DNA of 64,000 bases from Anthracocystis setariae. Its lineage: Eukaryota; Basidiomycota; Ustilaginomycetes; Ustilaginales; Ustilaginaceae. Under the pieces are notes generated by a model, which saw only the letters and a list, made by a program, of their open reading frames with translations, was not told the DNA's origin and did no database searches. Within the stretch, counting starts at the first letter, position 1, and each line of letters begins with the position of its first letter. Shown in pieces: positions 29,067 to 40,800 of the stretch. The DNA lies in the NCBI GenBank assembly GCA_928724745.1, contig CAKMXJ010000005.1, positions 248,001 to 312,000 of the forward strand, written 5' to 3'. Made by a program: the position numbers and the translations under genes.

Positions 29067-31559
29067 CTAAAACAAGCTGACAACCTCAGCAGCAATCTGG
29101 ACGATCCTTTGCTCCTTGCCCAGATTCGAAGCGATGACTCGTTGGACACTCTGTCTTGCCTTATCCAGCGCATTCCTGTTGAGACTCCTACCCGATGGCG
29201 AGCACAGCAGATTGCCAAGCGCGACCAGAATCCTATACACCGCCTCGCTCTCCTCCTGTTCATGATCCAAAACCTCATTCACCAAGCCCAGCGTGATCCC
29301 GGCAGCCGAATTCTGGCCCATCCCTGCCACCATCTGAGCCGTAGCATTGTACACAACTGTCGCAAACGCAATCCTGCCGTTCTTGCCCAGCTTACTGTAG
29401 TGTGTGTCACCCAAGCTTCCGAGCAGACTAACTCCATTCACCTCGAGTTCTCCGAGCGCTCTAGGGTCGTTCCAAAGATTGGCGATGGTCCTGAGCGCAA
29501 GCATCGAGTTGACGTCTCGACTTTTTGCTTCAGGCGATCCCGCCGCGGGCCAGTCTTCCGCCCAAGCCGATGCTTCGAACACCTCCCTTGCGACCTCCAG
29601 TGGTGCCGTGGTCGTACCCACAGCCGCAGCGCACCGAACAAGGTCCAGCACCGGAAGACGCGATCCTGCACTCCACGATAGCGCTCTACGAAGCCCATCA
29701 ATATTCACTGGTGAGGACGGACCCGAATGGCTCGACAGCTGGCTGATAAGCTGGTCAATCTGGCTCAACTCCTCCGCCGATAGCTGCACCGCCTCCTGCT
29801 GATTGACTTGCATCAGCTTGTTCTTGATCGCGCCATAGTTGGCGGTTCGGAAGGCGAGGAAAGTTCGTTGTGGCAGGATACGGCTCGAGCTTGCACTAGG
29901 AGTGGACGAGGTGGCTGGGTTGGTGGGAGTAGAGCTCGTGAAAGGATCAACGTTGCGGGCACCTGTATAGGTGGTACTGTCAGCGCCAGCGCTTGGCATC
30001 TGCGGTGCACTTGCTTGGGGAGCAGTGTTGGAAGTGCCAACAGGCTTGTACCGACTCGCACCTGTGTACGGATCAACGTACTGCGGTCCGCCTAAGCTGA
30101 CACCCGAGGTATTCTGCTCGATGAACTTGACCACCTGATCAATGTAAGACTGTGGCAAATCATTCTTCTCCAAGAACTTCTGCGCCGCAGCATAAGGATT
30201 GTCGCTCAAGTTGTATGGCAGCTTGAGTGGCGGAACGCCATCCTGAATATCAACGTCGAAGACGTAATCGTACTCTTTGCCTTCGTGTAGCTTCTTCTGT
30301 CCCGATCCCACGCCACCCACAACCTCACCAATCTTGACCCACTGCTGTTGCGATGCACTCCACTGATGTGCCTCGACCACCTCGCCGTTCTTGACCATTT
30401 TCGTCTGGCCTTCCTTGGTTCCTGGCTGCGACAAAGCCTCGACTCCAGGAAGATCATCCTTCTTGATATCGCCGACCTGCGTCTGATTGAGCACCTGTGT
30501 CGAAAGCGCGTGCTCGTATGCTTTCAATGTGGTTTCGTCCGCAACGAGGGCTGCATAGCGGGTAAAGACCCGAGCGATCGCATCTGAAGAGCCGCACACG
30601 AGATCGCCATTCGGCAAGACCGACACAGACCATACCGAGATGGCCGGGAGCGTGATCGTCTGCACGAGAGCACCGTCACGCCAGACTCGGACGCTGCCAT
30701 CCTCGCCAGAGCTGACGAGCTCGCCCTTCCCGCCAGAAATCGTGGCGAGGCTGTACACGAAGCTCGTGTGGCCCGACAGCACCTGCACGGGTTGAATCGG
30801 GGGGCTTGTTGCCGACGAATATGCGCCGTGGAGAGAGTAAATATGAATGTTGCCATCGTTTCCGCAGCTTGCGAACGACTCGCCGCCTTCGAGAAGTGTC
30901 AGACCTCGCACCGCATCGACGTGGCCTCCAAACACAGCAATCGGCTTGGATGACTGCGAGATAGACCACAATCGAATCGTCTTGTCAGCTGAGGCGGTCA
31001 GTACACGGTCGTGGTCGACAGCGAGAACCGCCCATACCGACTGCTGGTGTCCTTTCAGTGTCGCTACACATTCCCAATCCTTCCAGATCTTAGCGGTCAT
31101 GTCCCAGCTTCCACTGATCAAGTACTCTCCACCGGGACCCACATCGAGCGCGCAGACGTTCTGCGTGTGACCGATCAAAGTCCTCGTCGGTTGCGGCTCG
31201 CTGGTCTTGGCATCGAGCTGGACTGATACTTGATCCTCGGAAGCGAGGAGTCGATACGCATAGATGATCGTATCTTGACCTGCAGTAACGGCGTACGAAA
31301 CGTCGGCGCAGACTAGCGCGCACGCGTTCACGAAGCCCTCGTGGTTTGCGAGTACCACTGAGGGTGTAAATCGATTTCCAGCTGAGCGGTGCCAGATGAT
31401 GGCTCTACGATCGCGCGAGCCGGTGAGAACAACGTCGCCTCGACAATCCTTACTGATCTCTGGAGTGCTAGCTGCAACGCAGCGGACATCCGCGCCATGC
31501 TGCTCCAGAACGGCAGAAAGCTTGTATGAGTCCGGCATCTTGTTCAGCGTCGCGGTCAA
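29067..31559 (-). CDS. DOA1: Doa1/Ufd3/PLAA homologue (ubiquitin-binding Cdc48 cofactor)
   Basis: Binds ubiquitin and Cdc48/p97 to steer ubiquitinated proteins to degradation, recycling or sorting. The 830-residue frame has three parts. An N-terminal WD40 propeller covers about residues 1-330, with repeats such as LTGSRDRRAIIW, ISGSWDMTAKIW, LTASADKTIRLW and VSSGEDGSVRVW. A PFU domain covers about 390-490 (QQWVKIGEVVGG, YDYVFDVDIQDGVPPLKLPYN). A C-terminal PUL domain (about 570-830) follows a Ser/Thr-rich linker. Order and length match yeast Doa1 and human PLAA. The gene is intron-free and the start at 31559 lies shortly before the first WD repeat. Confidence 0.95.
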   Translation of the reverse strand: MTATLNKMPDSYKLSAVLEQHGADVRCVAASTPEISKDCRGDVVLTGSRDRRAIIWHRSAGNRFTPSVVLANHEGFVNACALVCADVSYAVTAGQDTIIYAYRLLASEDQVSVQLDAKTSEPQPTRTLIGHTQNVCALDVGPGGEYLISGSWDMTAKIWKDWECVATLKGHQQSVWAVLAVDHDRVLTASADKTIRLWSISQSSKPIAVFGGHVDAVRGLTLLEGGESFASCGNDGNIHIYSLHGAYSSATSPPIQPVQVLSGHTSFVYSLATISGGKGELVSSGEDGSVRVWRDGALVQTITLPAISVWSVSVLPNGDLVCGSSDAIARVFTRYAALVADETTLKAYEHALSTQVLNQTQVGDIKKDDLPGVEALSQPGTKEGQTKMVKNGEVVEAHQWSASQQQWVKIGEVVGGVGSGQKKLHEGKEYDYVFDVDIQDGVPPLKLPYNLSDNPYAAAQKFLEKNDLPQSYIDQVVKFIEQNTSGVSLGGPQYVDPYTGASRYKPVGTSNTAPQASAPQMPSAGADSTTYTGARNVDPFTSSTPTNPATSSTPSASSSRILPQRTFLAFRTANYGAIKNKLMQVNQQEAVQLSAEELSQIDQLISQLSSHSGPSSPVNIDGLRRALSWSAGSRLPVLDLVRCAAAVGTTTAPLEVAREVFEASAWAEDWPAAGSPEAKSRDVNSMLALRTIANLWNDPRALGELEVNGVSLLGSLGDTHYSKLGKNGRIAFATVVYNATAQMVAGMGQNSAAGITLGLVNEVLDHEQEESEAVYRILVALGNLLCSPSGRSLNRNALDKARQSVQRVIASNLGKEQRIVQIAAEVVSLF

Positions 31560-32001
31560 TTCAACCCTGGCCGGTGTCTCTGCAGAAGTGGTACTGTTTG
31601 CTTTTGGCGTCGATTTCTGATGAAGTTGGGCCGAAGCACCTGTTGTATGGAGGAAGGATGGTGTGGTGCTGGAATTGAGGAAGGAAGAGGCTAAGCGTAG
31701 ACGCCATTAATCAAGCGCACAGACACATACGTGTCGATCACAGGCCGCACCTCCACCTGGCGCTTCTATCCGCGTTCCGAACAATTTCAGAATCAGGTGC
31801 TTGCAGCGCCACTGTAGCAGCGTCTAGTCCAAACTCAGCGCACACAGAGACCAACACTTTGTGTCACTGCGACAAGGCAAAATGTCCATGCTCGACGAAT
31901 CTCAATGTGCACGTACACATGCTGTGGGACAGACCTAAGAGAGTATCATCATGGCTGCTGCGTATGATTGACTGTTTACTTTTTCTCATCAAGGATGCTG
32001 A
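31560..32001. other. Intergenic region between LAP 3' end and DOA1 promoter
   Basis: The two minus-strand genes are tandem. This contains the DOA1-like promoter and the aminopeptidase 3' flank. No gene or repeat recognised. Confidence 0.5.
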
Positions 32002-33777
32002 TTAGTTGCCGTTAGCGGCGATGCGACGTGCAAATTCAATGAGAGCCCTGACGGGTCTTCCAGTGAAGCCCTTGGGCTGGTAGTCGTTCGTGGTAGTCGG
32101 AGTAGCCTCCATGCTACCGGCGATATCCAAGTGAGCATAGCGCACCGTAGGGGCAGCACCGCCGCGCTCACCAAGGCCTACCACGAACTGCTTGAGGAAG
32201 ATAGCAGCAGTGGAGGCACCAGCGAGGCGACCACCCGTGTTGCAAAGATCGGCGTTGGAGGTGGAGATCTGCTTGAGGTAAGCGTCGGTGAGGGGGAGAC
32301 GCCAGAAGAGGTCATTTTCGGCCTCACCGGCAACACGCAGTTCGTTCCAGAGGCTGTCCGACTCGGTGAAGGCGGCCGAGTAGACGTCACCGACAGCGAT
32401 CATGCAGGCGCCGGTGAGGGTGGCAACATCGACAAGCGTGTGAGGCTTGTAAGTCTCCGAGACGTAGGTGAGCGCGTCAGCGAGAACAAGACGGCCTTCG
32501 GCGTCGGTGTTGTCGACCTCGATCGAAAGACCGTTGCGAGCAATGATAATGTCACCGGGCTTGGTGGCTTTGCCAGAGGGCATGTTCTCAGTGAGAGGGG
32601 TGGCGCAAACCACGTTGATAGGAAGACCAAGCTTGGCGATAGCAAGAGTGGTGGCCACCACAGCGGCGGCACCACCCATGTCAGCACGCATGGCCTTCAT
32701 ACCAGCACCAGGCTTAAGGCTGATTCCTCCTGAGTCGAAAACGATACCCTTACCCACGTAACCGACGCAACGAGCCTCGTTGTCGGGAGCACCCTTGTAA
32801 ATGATCTCGACAAATTTGGCAGGCTCGTCCGTACCGGCGGCAACGGAAAGGAACGAGTTCATTCGCTGCTCGCGGGCCCAATCCTCGTCGTGGACAATGA
32901 CCTGGGTGTTGGGAACGTTCTTGAAAGCAGCAGTGACACGCTGGCCAAAGATGGTAGGAGTCATGAGGTTGGCAGGGGTCTCCTTGAGCTCACGAGCCCA
33001 GTTCTGAGCCTCGGCGTAGATTTCACCCGTGTGCCAGCTGAGGGGGGCGACCGAAGGGATCTCGTCACCGGCATCCTTGAGCTGCTTCTTGGCAGACTCG
33101 TCAGCAGCACCCTCAACGGGGACCACCTTGATCTCCTTGCCACCCTGCACGGCAGCCTCCTTGCCGTGCGCGGCATTCTTGCCACGGGTTTTGAAGTGGT
33201 TGACAGTCCAGAGACCGAGGTTGGCACCGACAGCAGCAGCGTGAGGGCTGTTCATGGTGTCGAGAGCGATGGTCCTCTCAACGGGAGCCTCGCTAGAGTC
33301 GAGGTCGCGGATAGCCTTGACACCCTTGGCGGCAGCGAGACGAACACGTTCGAGCTGCTCGTTGCGGAGGAAAGTCTTGTCCTCGGGACGAAGATCGGGG
33401 GAGGTTGCGGGGGCAGCCTTCTGCTCGCCAAGCGAAACGGCAGCGACGGGAGTGCCATTGTCAGGGTAGAAGACGCGGAGATCGTTGGCACGAGAGGCAG
33501 AGGCACGAGAAGCCTTCCACTGAGCGGAGACGTCGACCTTCTTGGCGGTAGAGGCGCCGTTGGTGTCGACACCAACGACGACACCGGCAACCGATTGAGT
33601 GGACGACGACATGGTTCGAATGGGGATAGATGTGGTTCGAAAGGAAGAGGATGCGGTGCGCAACGCTAGACGACAAGGCAGCATTGCTGGTGGGGAGGAA
33701 GAGCAGAGGATGGCAAGCTGAGCAAGGTGTTGCGCGGCCCCTTGTTCCATCAGACGAATGTGCAGACCGCACGGCAC
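32002..33777 (-). CDS. Leucine aminopeptidase, peptidase family M17
   Basis: Zinc/manganese aminopeptidase releasing N-terminal residues. The catalytic C-terminal domain has the metal-binding block GKGIVFDSGGISLK (from residue 342), MRADMGGAA (363-371) and the signature NTDAEGRL (423-430), then LVDVATLTGA. The N-terminal domain carries a Lys/Ala-rich insert near 200-235. The frame is 591 residues. The conserved protein begins at Met56 (33612; MSSSTQ). An upstream in-frame ATG at 33684 adds a 24-residue Arg/Ser/Thr stretch with no acidic residues, presequence-like; the first ATG at 33777 is probably too far upstream. Cytosolic and mitochondrial forms from alternative starts are plausible. Confidence 0.93.
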   Translation of the reverse strand: MPCGLHIRLMEQGAAQHLAQLAILCSSSPPAMLPCRLALRTASSSFRTTSIPIRTMSSSTQSVAGVVVGVDTNGASTAKKVDVSAQWKASRASASRANDLRVFYPDNGTPVAAVSLGEQKAAPATSPDLRPEDKTFLRNEQLERVRLAAAKGVKAIRDLDSSEAPVERTIALDTMNSPHAAAVGANLGLWTVNHFKTRGKNAAHGKEAAVQGGKEIKVVPVEGAADESAKKQLKDAGDEIPSVAPLSWHTGEIYAEAQNWARELKETPANLMTPTIFGQRVTAAFKNVPNTQVIVHDEDWAREQRMNSFLSVAAGTDEPAKFVEIIYKGAPDNEARCVGYVGKGIVFDSGGISLKPGAGMKAMRADMGGAAAVVATTLAIAKLGLPINVVCATPLTENMPSGKATKPGDIIIARNGLSIEVDNTDAEGRLVLADALTYVSETYKPHTLVDVATLTGACMIAVGDVYSAAFTESDSLWNELRVAGEAENDLFWRLPLTDAYLKQISTSNADLCNTGGRLAGASTAAIFLKQFVVGLGERGGAAPTVRYAHLDIAGSMEATPTTTNDYQPKGFTGRPVRALIEFARRIAANGN

Positions 33778-34359
33778 ACAGCATCCCGACCAAGGTTAGG
33801 CCAATAGCAATCAGCATGGTCCAAACGTCGAGTTCAAGCGCCTGTCTTCCTTGGACTGTTTTTTTTTTTTTTTTTTTTTTTCGGTGAATTTTTCTTATTT
33901 TTTTATTGTTTTCTTTTTTTCGTAGCACGGCGATCTTCTCAGTGCTTCTGCCGGCTGACACCGCTCCGAATACCGCTACGCTTTTGACGATTTACGAGAT
34001 TCCTTGCGCCTGGAGTTGTTTTGCGGACGAGGCTTGGAGGTGGGTCACTGCGACCAACAGCGGTGCTTTCCCATCCGATGATCAGCCTTGTCTCCAACCC
34101 TGCCCATTCATGGACCGTCGGTTCGCTTTGTCCATCATGGGGCAGAAAGACTCGAAACTGGATTCTGTTGTGAGCGCGTGGCTCGACCGTGTGAACCTTG
34201 ATATCCGAACAAACAATGTCAGGACCCCGCTGCGGCGTCTTCGCCGATAGGTGCGTATGAGTTCTTCACGACCTGCGACCGTCTCGATGAAGTTATTCGG
34301 CCCCTCAAGAGCAAGATAGCCTTCTGACCACTGTTCATGACAGCAACAAATCATTTGCT
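33778..34359. other. Intergenic region with T23 tract
   Basis: Promoter side of the aminopeptidase gene. A T23 run at 33859-33881 sits about 80-100 bp upstream of its first ATG. The 33906-34250 plus-strand frame looks spurious. Confidence 0.5.
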
Positions 34360-35203
34360 CTATGATGTCCAACGCGATGAAGCCGGCAAGATGGTGCCGT
34401 CAGAGGAGATGATGCCGTCCAGAATACGATCGCGCTCATCAGCAGGTACGCGCTCTGATGACGGCAAGACCTGTTCGCGCAGCGCCAGAGCGACTGTCAC
34501 CGGCCCTTGTGTGCCTTTGCGTGCTGCCCACTCTTCCGCCCGTGTCAAATATCGGTCATAGTATCCCTTGCCGTGGCCTAACCTGCCACCTTCTTTGTCG
34601 AAGGCGACTCCGGGCGCAAGGATGAGGTCGAGCCCATCGCCTCCCGTCGTCTCGTCGAGAGCTGCAAAAGAGGCGCAAAATGCCTTAGCGAACATGTCAA
34701 TTGATGGATCGGAAGATACTGTTTCAGATGGTGCCTCCAGACTTACCCTCCTCTCGGATCGTTCCATCAGCGTAGGTGAGCGGAGGCTCGCGGATACCCC
34801 AAGCGTTTGCTGCCATCGACTCGTATTCCGACAGATCTCTGAGTCTCAACATGATCATGTCCGTCGCGAACTCTTTCTTGATGGAGGTTGTAGCTGCTGG
34901 TACGGTCGGCCCGACTGCGACTGCTGGATTTGTCGGCGAAGCAAACAGTGGGACGTACAGCTTCTTGCCGTCCTTCAGAGCCGATCGGCAAAGTTCGTCC
35001 GTATGGACCTCTCCAACTCCCATGTGGATGTAGACGCTAATGGAACGAGCTCGGGCGTATGTTTGCGACTTGAGTACCTGCTCGGCTACGATGCGGGACT
35101 GGCTCGCGATCTCGTCTGGCTTGATAGCAGCCAGAGCTTGAGCCATCGACTTACGAAGCTGTCGCTTGGCCGCTCGAAGCGCAGTGGCTGATGTGGACGT
35201 CAT
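34360..35203 (-). CDS. 5-formyltetrahydrofolate cyclo-ligase
   Basis: ATP-dependent conversion of 5-formyl-THF to 5,10-methenyl-THF, feeding one-carbon metabolism. Exon 1 is 35203-34747 and exon 2 is 34661-34360. The 85-nt intron 34746-34662 (GTAAGT...GCAG) restores REEALDETTGGDGLDLILAPG, matching the family's EEAL...GLDLI block. Exon 1 has LRAAKRQLRKSM and Y-I-H-M-G. Exon 2 has APGVAFDKEGGRLGHGKGYYDRYL, the nucleotide/substrate-binding signature. The product is 252 residues, slightly longer than the human enzyme, with a short insert after the intron site. It is divergent from the PRPP synthetase gene. Confidence 0.93.
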
Positions 35204-35844
35204 CGCTACCTAGTCTCCAATGGAGTGGTAGCAGCAGGCACACCAACATGGAGGAAATGCCCTGCTTGACATGCCGGCGAAGAATTAGAGTTGTTGGCTT
35301 GAGCGGCGTTCACGGAGATTTCAGGGTTCAAGTCAATCTTCCATTTCCCCGATCGCAGATCTGCTCGCTTATATCGTGGGTCCCGATGCAAAGGTTGAGT
35401 GCGGGGCGGAAAGCCGTTCGGTGCCGGTTGGGAGGGAGAAAAAAAAAATTCAAGAGGAAGCTTTGTTTTAGGGTTAGAGAAGAGAGTGTGCGTTGAAGCT
35501 TCGGATTCCTCCAACACCTCGAATTTGGCACCGAGCTTGGTGCAGGGAAGCAGTGCTAAACTGTGGACGCAACTTGTGCTTCAACCGGATGTGATACACG
35601 AAGGACAGAGTCCTGAACAACTTTTCATATGTGAAATCCTGCTGCGTCTTGTTCACTTCTTCTCTTCTCGTTGTCACCGACCACTCATCCAGCCAACACT
35701 TCATCTTCATCACCCACCGCCGTCTCGACTTGATCGAGGTTTTCGTCGCTCGCCGATTTGTTCACATAACACGCACCTTATCGTCCTCGATTCGACTTGC
35801 TTCTTTCCACGAACATAGATCAGTGCTAGTCTCGAGCGAACAAC
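35204..35844. promoter_or_regulatory. Divergent promoter of cyclo-ligase and PRPP synthetase genes
   Basis: A 641-bp gap separating two divergently transcribed genes whose products both feed purine synthesis. No specific site is identified. The 5' UTR of the PRPP synthetase is pyrimidine-rich. Confidence 0.5.
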
Positions 35845-37191
35845 ATGCCAGGCGTCAACTCGATCAAGCTCTTGACGGGTAACTCGCACCCTGAGCTCGC
35901 ACAGCTCGTCGCTGACCGTCTCGGCATCCCACTCACTCCCTGTGTCTGCAAGAAATTTGCCGACCAGTCCATCGATGTCCGTATCGGCAGCTCCGTCCGG
36001 GATGAGGACGTCTATGTTCTCCAGACGGGCAACTCACCGTACACCGATCCCAACGACTCGTTGATGGAGCTGCTCATCATTCTATCGGCTTGCAAAACTG
36101 CCTCGGCACGTCGCATCACCGCCGTCATCCCGTCGTTCCCCTACTCTCGCCACGACAAGAAGGACAAGAGCCGCGCTCCCATCACCGCCAAGCTCGTTGC
36201 CAACATGCTCACTGTCGCTGGTGCCGACCACGTCATCACCATGGACCTCCACGCCAGTCAGATCCAGGGCTTCTTCGACATTCCCGTCGACAATCTCACT
36301 TCGGAACCCAGTGTGGCTCGCTGGATCCGATCCAAGGTCGACAACTGGCGAGACGCCATCATCGTCTCGCCCGACGCCGGTGGAGCTAAGCGCGCTACGG
36401 CACTTGCCGACTCGCTCGGTGTCGACTTTGCGCTGATCAACCGCAACCGAAGACGCGAGCAGCACAAGCGCATCCGCGCCGCGCAGAAGGCCGCCAACCT
36501 TGGCCTCTCCTCACGCTCGTCGTTCGACGATCTTCGCTCCGGGGTCAGCACGCCCATGTCGAGCTCGTTCCTCCTTGACGGCACGGGACTCAACAACCTC
36601 GGTAAAGCGACTGATAAGCTCAATGCACTGAGCGTGTCGGCCGAGTCGGCTTCTTCCTCGCATTCCAAGCACACGTACTCGGATGTGGCCAACGGAATCA
36701 AGTGCGCCGAGACGGGAGAATGGATCATGACGGACGAGCAGGGTCACCGTGTGCGCAGTGGTCGCAAGAAGGATGTTGCCGAGTCTGGTACCGAGAACGA
36801 CGACGATTCTGAAGATGAGAACTCGTCTCGTATGGAGATCCTCGTTGGTGATGTCAAAGGCAAAGTCGCCATCCTTGTCGATGACATGGTGGATACCGGT
36901 CGGACGTTGGCGTTGGCCGCGAAAACGCTCGAGGCAGCAGGCGCAGCCAAGGTGTACGCCATCATCACGCATGGCTTGTTGAGTGGTCAGTCGATCGAGT
37001 TGTTGAAGAAACTCAGTTTGGAAAAGCTGGTGGTGACCAACACGGTTGCGAACACGGACAAGGCGACCGAGAGCGGTGGCAAGCTCGAGATCATGGACGT
37101 TTCAGCCGTGATTGGCGAGACGATCAGGAGGTCGCATCACGGAGAGAGTATCTCGCAATTGTTCAGGCAGGATGCCGAGATCATGTTCTGA
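35845..37191 (+). CDS. Ribose-phosphate pyrophosphokinase (PRPP synthetase) with internal insertion
   Basis: Transfers pyrophosphate from ATP to ribose-5-phosphate, making PRPP for nucleotides, His and Trp. The 448-residue protein has [19 protein letters not shown] (98-116) and [22 protein letters not shown] (130-151). The PRPP-binding loop [13 protein letters not shown] lies at 343-355. Between residues about 204 and 328 an extra 120-residue segment is inserted. It is basic at first, then Ser-rich and acidic ([11 protein letters not shown]). Yeast Prs1 and Prs5 also carry non-homologous insertions, so this is likely the Prs1-like regulatory subunit type. The core catalytic residues look intact. 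Intron-free; start at the first ATG, three residues before the conserved [14 protein letters not shown]. Confidence 0.93.
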   Translation: MPGVNSIKLLTGNSHPELAQLVADRLGIPLTPCVCKKFADQSIDVRIGSSVRDEDVYVLQTGNSPYTDPNDSLMELLIILSACKTASARRITAVIPSFPYSRHDKKDKSRAPITAKLVANMLTVAGADHVITMDLHASQIQGFFDIPVDNLTSEPSVARWIRSKVDNWRDAIIVSPDAGGAKRATALADSLGVDFALINRNRRREQHKRIRAAQKAANLGLSSRSSFDDLRSGVSTPMSSSFLLDGTGLNNLGKATDKLNALSVSAESASSSHSKHTYSDVANGIKCAETGEWIMTDEQGHRVRSGRKKDVAESGTENDDDSEDENSSRMEILVGDVKGKVAILVDDMVDTGRTLALAAKTLEAAGAAKVYAIITHGLLSGQSIELLKKLSLEKLVVTNTVANTDKATESGGKLEIMDVSAVIGETIRRSHHGESISQLFRQDAEIMF

Positions 37192-37578
37192 TACAGAGGA
37201 ACGCATCTCAAAACGACGTGTCTCCAATTGTAACCATTCGAGCCAACAGACCAATCTCAGCCTGTGTATACGGTAAGTTCCATCAGAGGATCTGCTTGCT
37301 TGTGCCATTCCCCTTATTATCGGGTACGGCTCGGAGGAGCCGACGCATGACGAATTCAGCTAGTGCCGCGCTTTGGCTCGGACACGCTGTTGCAAATCTT
37401 GACACCGCTTCGATGGCGAGCACGCACTCCCACCCCTGATCAACCGGATGTTCTGAGGGTTGCATTGCGAACAAATAGTGACATGGGTAAACGGCAAGAC
37501 GAGATATATAGACAAAACCCAGATCCTAGATTGTTTGACGAGATATTAACGATTCCAAACTGCAACCGCTTTGGCGCC
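37192..37578. other. Convergent 3' region between PRPP synthetase and MAP kinase
   Basis: Two genes converge here. No coding signal or repeat recognised. Confidence 0.45.
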
Positions 37579-39619
<2,041 letters not shown>

Positions 39620-39621
39620 TA

Positions 39622-40282
39622 CAGTACAGTACCTGTCGGAAAGTTTCCGGACGATTTTGAATTTTCAAATTTCTCTTCATGGTTGTGAATAAATTTGATG
39701 GTGTCCAACAGTATACAGCAATGTAAAGACCATACCAGCTAGATAGCTTGATGCTCAGCATGGGAATGTTCATTGCTCATGAAGCTCAGGTGGTAGTACA
39801 TAGGTACAATACAGCTTGCTAACAACAAAAAGGAAGCATGCTTGTTAAGAGATTTGACCAACACTGTCTGACACTTCATGGCTTGCAGCTCTGAGCTGCT
39901 GTTGATCTTGGCAGCTGCTTTGGTGGTCAGCTTGATTCAAGCCTGCCCTCACCAGAGAGACCATCAAGACATCGTCAATGCTGTGGACGCAGCTTTGAGG
40001 TATCGCCTACTTTTTTCCCTTGATTTCAGCTCAATTGACAATTTGCAGCAAAACTGGTATAGCACAGCTTGATCAAGCACAGAAGACCACTCAACCATTC
40101 AAACAATGTCAGCTCACAGCCACTGACACTGTTCCCAATACACTGTCAGTCCAGCACAAACAAGCAAAGGTATAAGAACTTGAATGCTGAGAACTGATGA
40201 TCAAAAGAGTGTGTGTAATTTTATGTTACACAAAATTCAAAAAACGCGACCGTGCGAATACTTTCCGACAGGTACTGTACTG
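39622..40282. mobile_element. Tc1/mariner-like miniature inverted-repeat element (non-autonomous)
   Basis: A 661-bp segment bounded by perfect 23-bp terminal inverted repeats (39622-39644 and 40282-40260), each reading inward from CAGTACAGTACCTGTCGGAA. Both ends are directly flanked by TA (39620-39621 and 40283-40284), the target duplication expected for Tc1/mariner-type transposition. The initial CAGT also fits that superfamily. Imperfect similarity continues inward to a TTGAATTTT motif on both sides. The interior is AT-rich relative to its surroundings. Its longest frame (39878-40072, 64 codons) is not a recognisable transposase, so this is a MITE or deletion derivative mobilised in trans. 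The repeats are seen directly; the family assignment is inferred. Confidence 0.8.
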
Positions 40283-40284
40283 TA

Positions 40285-40800
40285 TGTGATAGCGCACCGG
40301 TCCGAAAGTGGCGTGCTCACCATGGATGCTCCCCTTCGCACATTTCCCCAGAGACCGTGGCAGCAATCGGGACGGATACCATATGATATCAGGTTTGGGA
40401 CCCCTTCGACCACGCACCATTTCATCTTGGATTGCACCTGTCAAAAGCCGATCCATGAACCCTCTGTGAAGCTCTGTGCTTTACATATTTTCTACCACAG
40501 CCACCACAGTTCGATTTCACTGAACAGTTCTTCTGGCATGCAAATGAGCCCCCAGCTTCCAGCTTTCGATAAGTGCTCGTCTTTTCGTTTGTCGCATTCA
40601 TTTTGAGTCCACCGATCGGACTCCAGGAAGGAACGGTTCGGATAAAACGAGCTTGCTCTATTCAGGCTTCGTCCAACCACTCAGTCGCCATACATGAACG
40701 TAGCGCTTTGCCAAAATCAAGCATCGCAATCCGAGGAAGAACGCTTGCCCATCTATGTGGAAGATGATGGTAAATCACGGTTCAATGCGTTCGAGCATAA
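40285..40800. other. Intergenic region downstream of the small Gly/Asn-rich protein gene
   Basis: Between the inverted-repeat element and the 3' end of the next minus-strand gene. Nothing recognised. Confidence 0.45.

Noticed and set aside
33906..34250. 114-codon plus-strand frame
   Set aside because: Lies between two minus-strand genes with no domain and a poly-T-rich start; likely chance.
39878..40072. Frame inside the inverted-repeat element as a transposase remnant
   Set aside because: Only 64 codons, with no DDE-type or helix-turn-helix motif.
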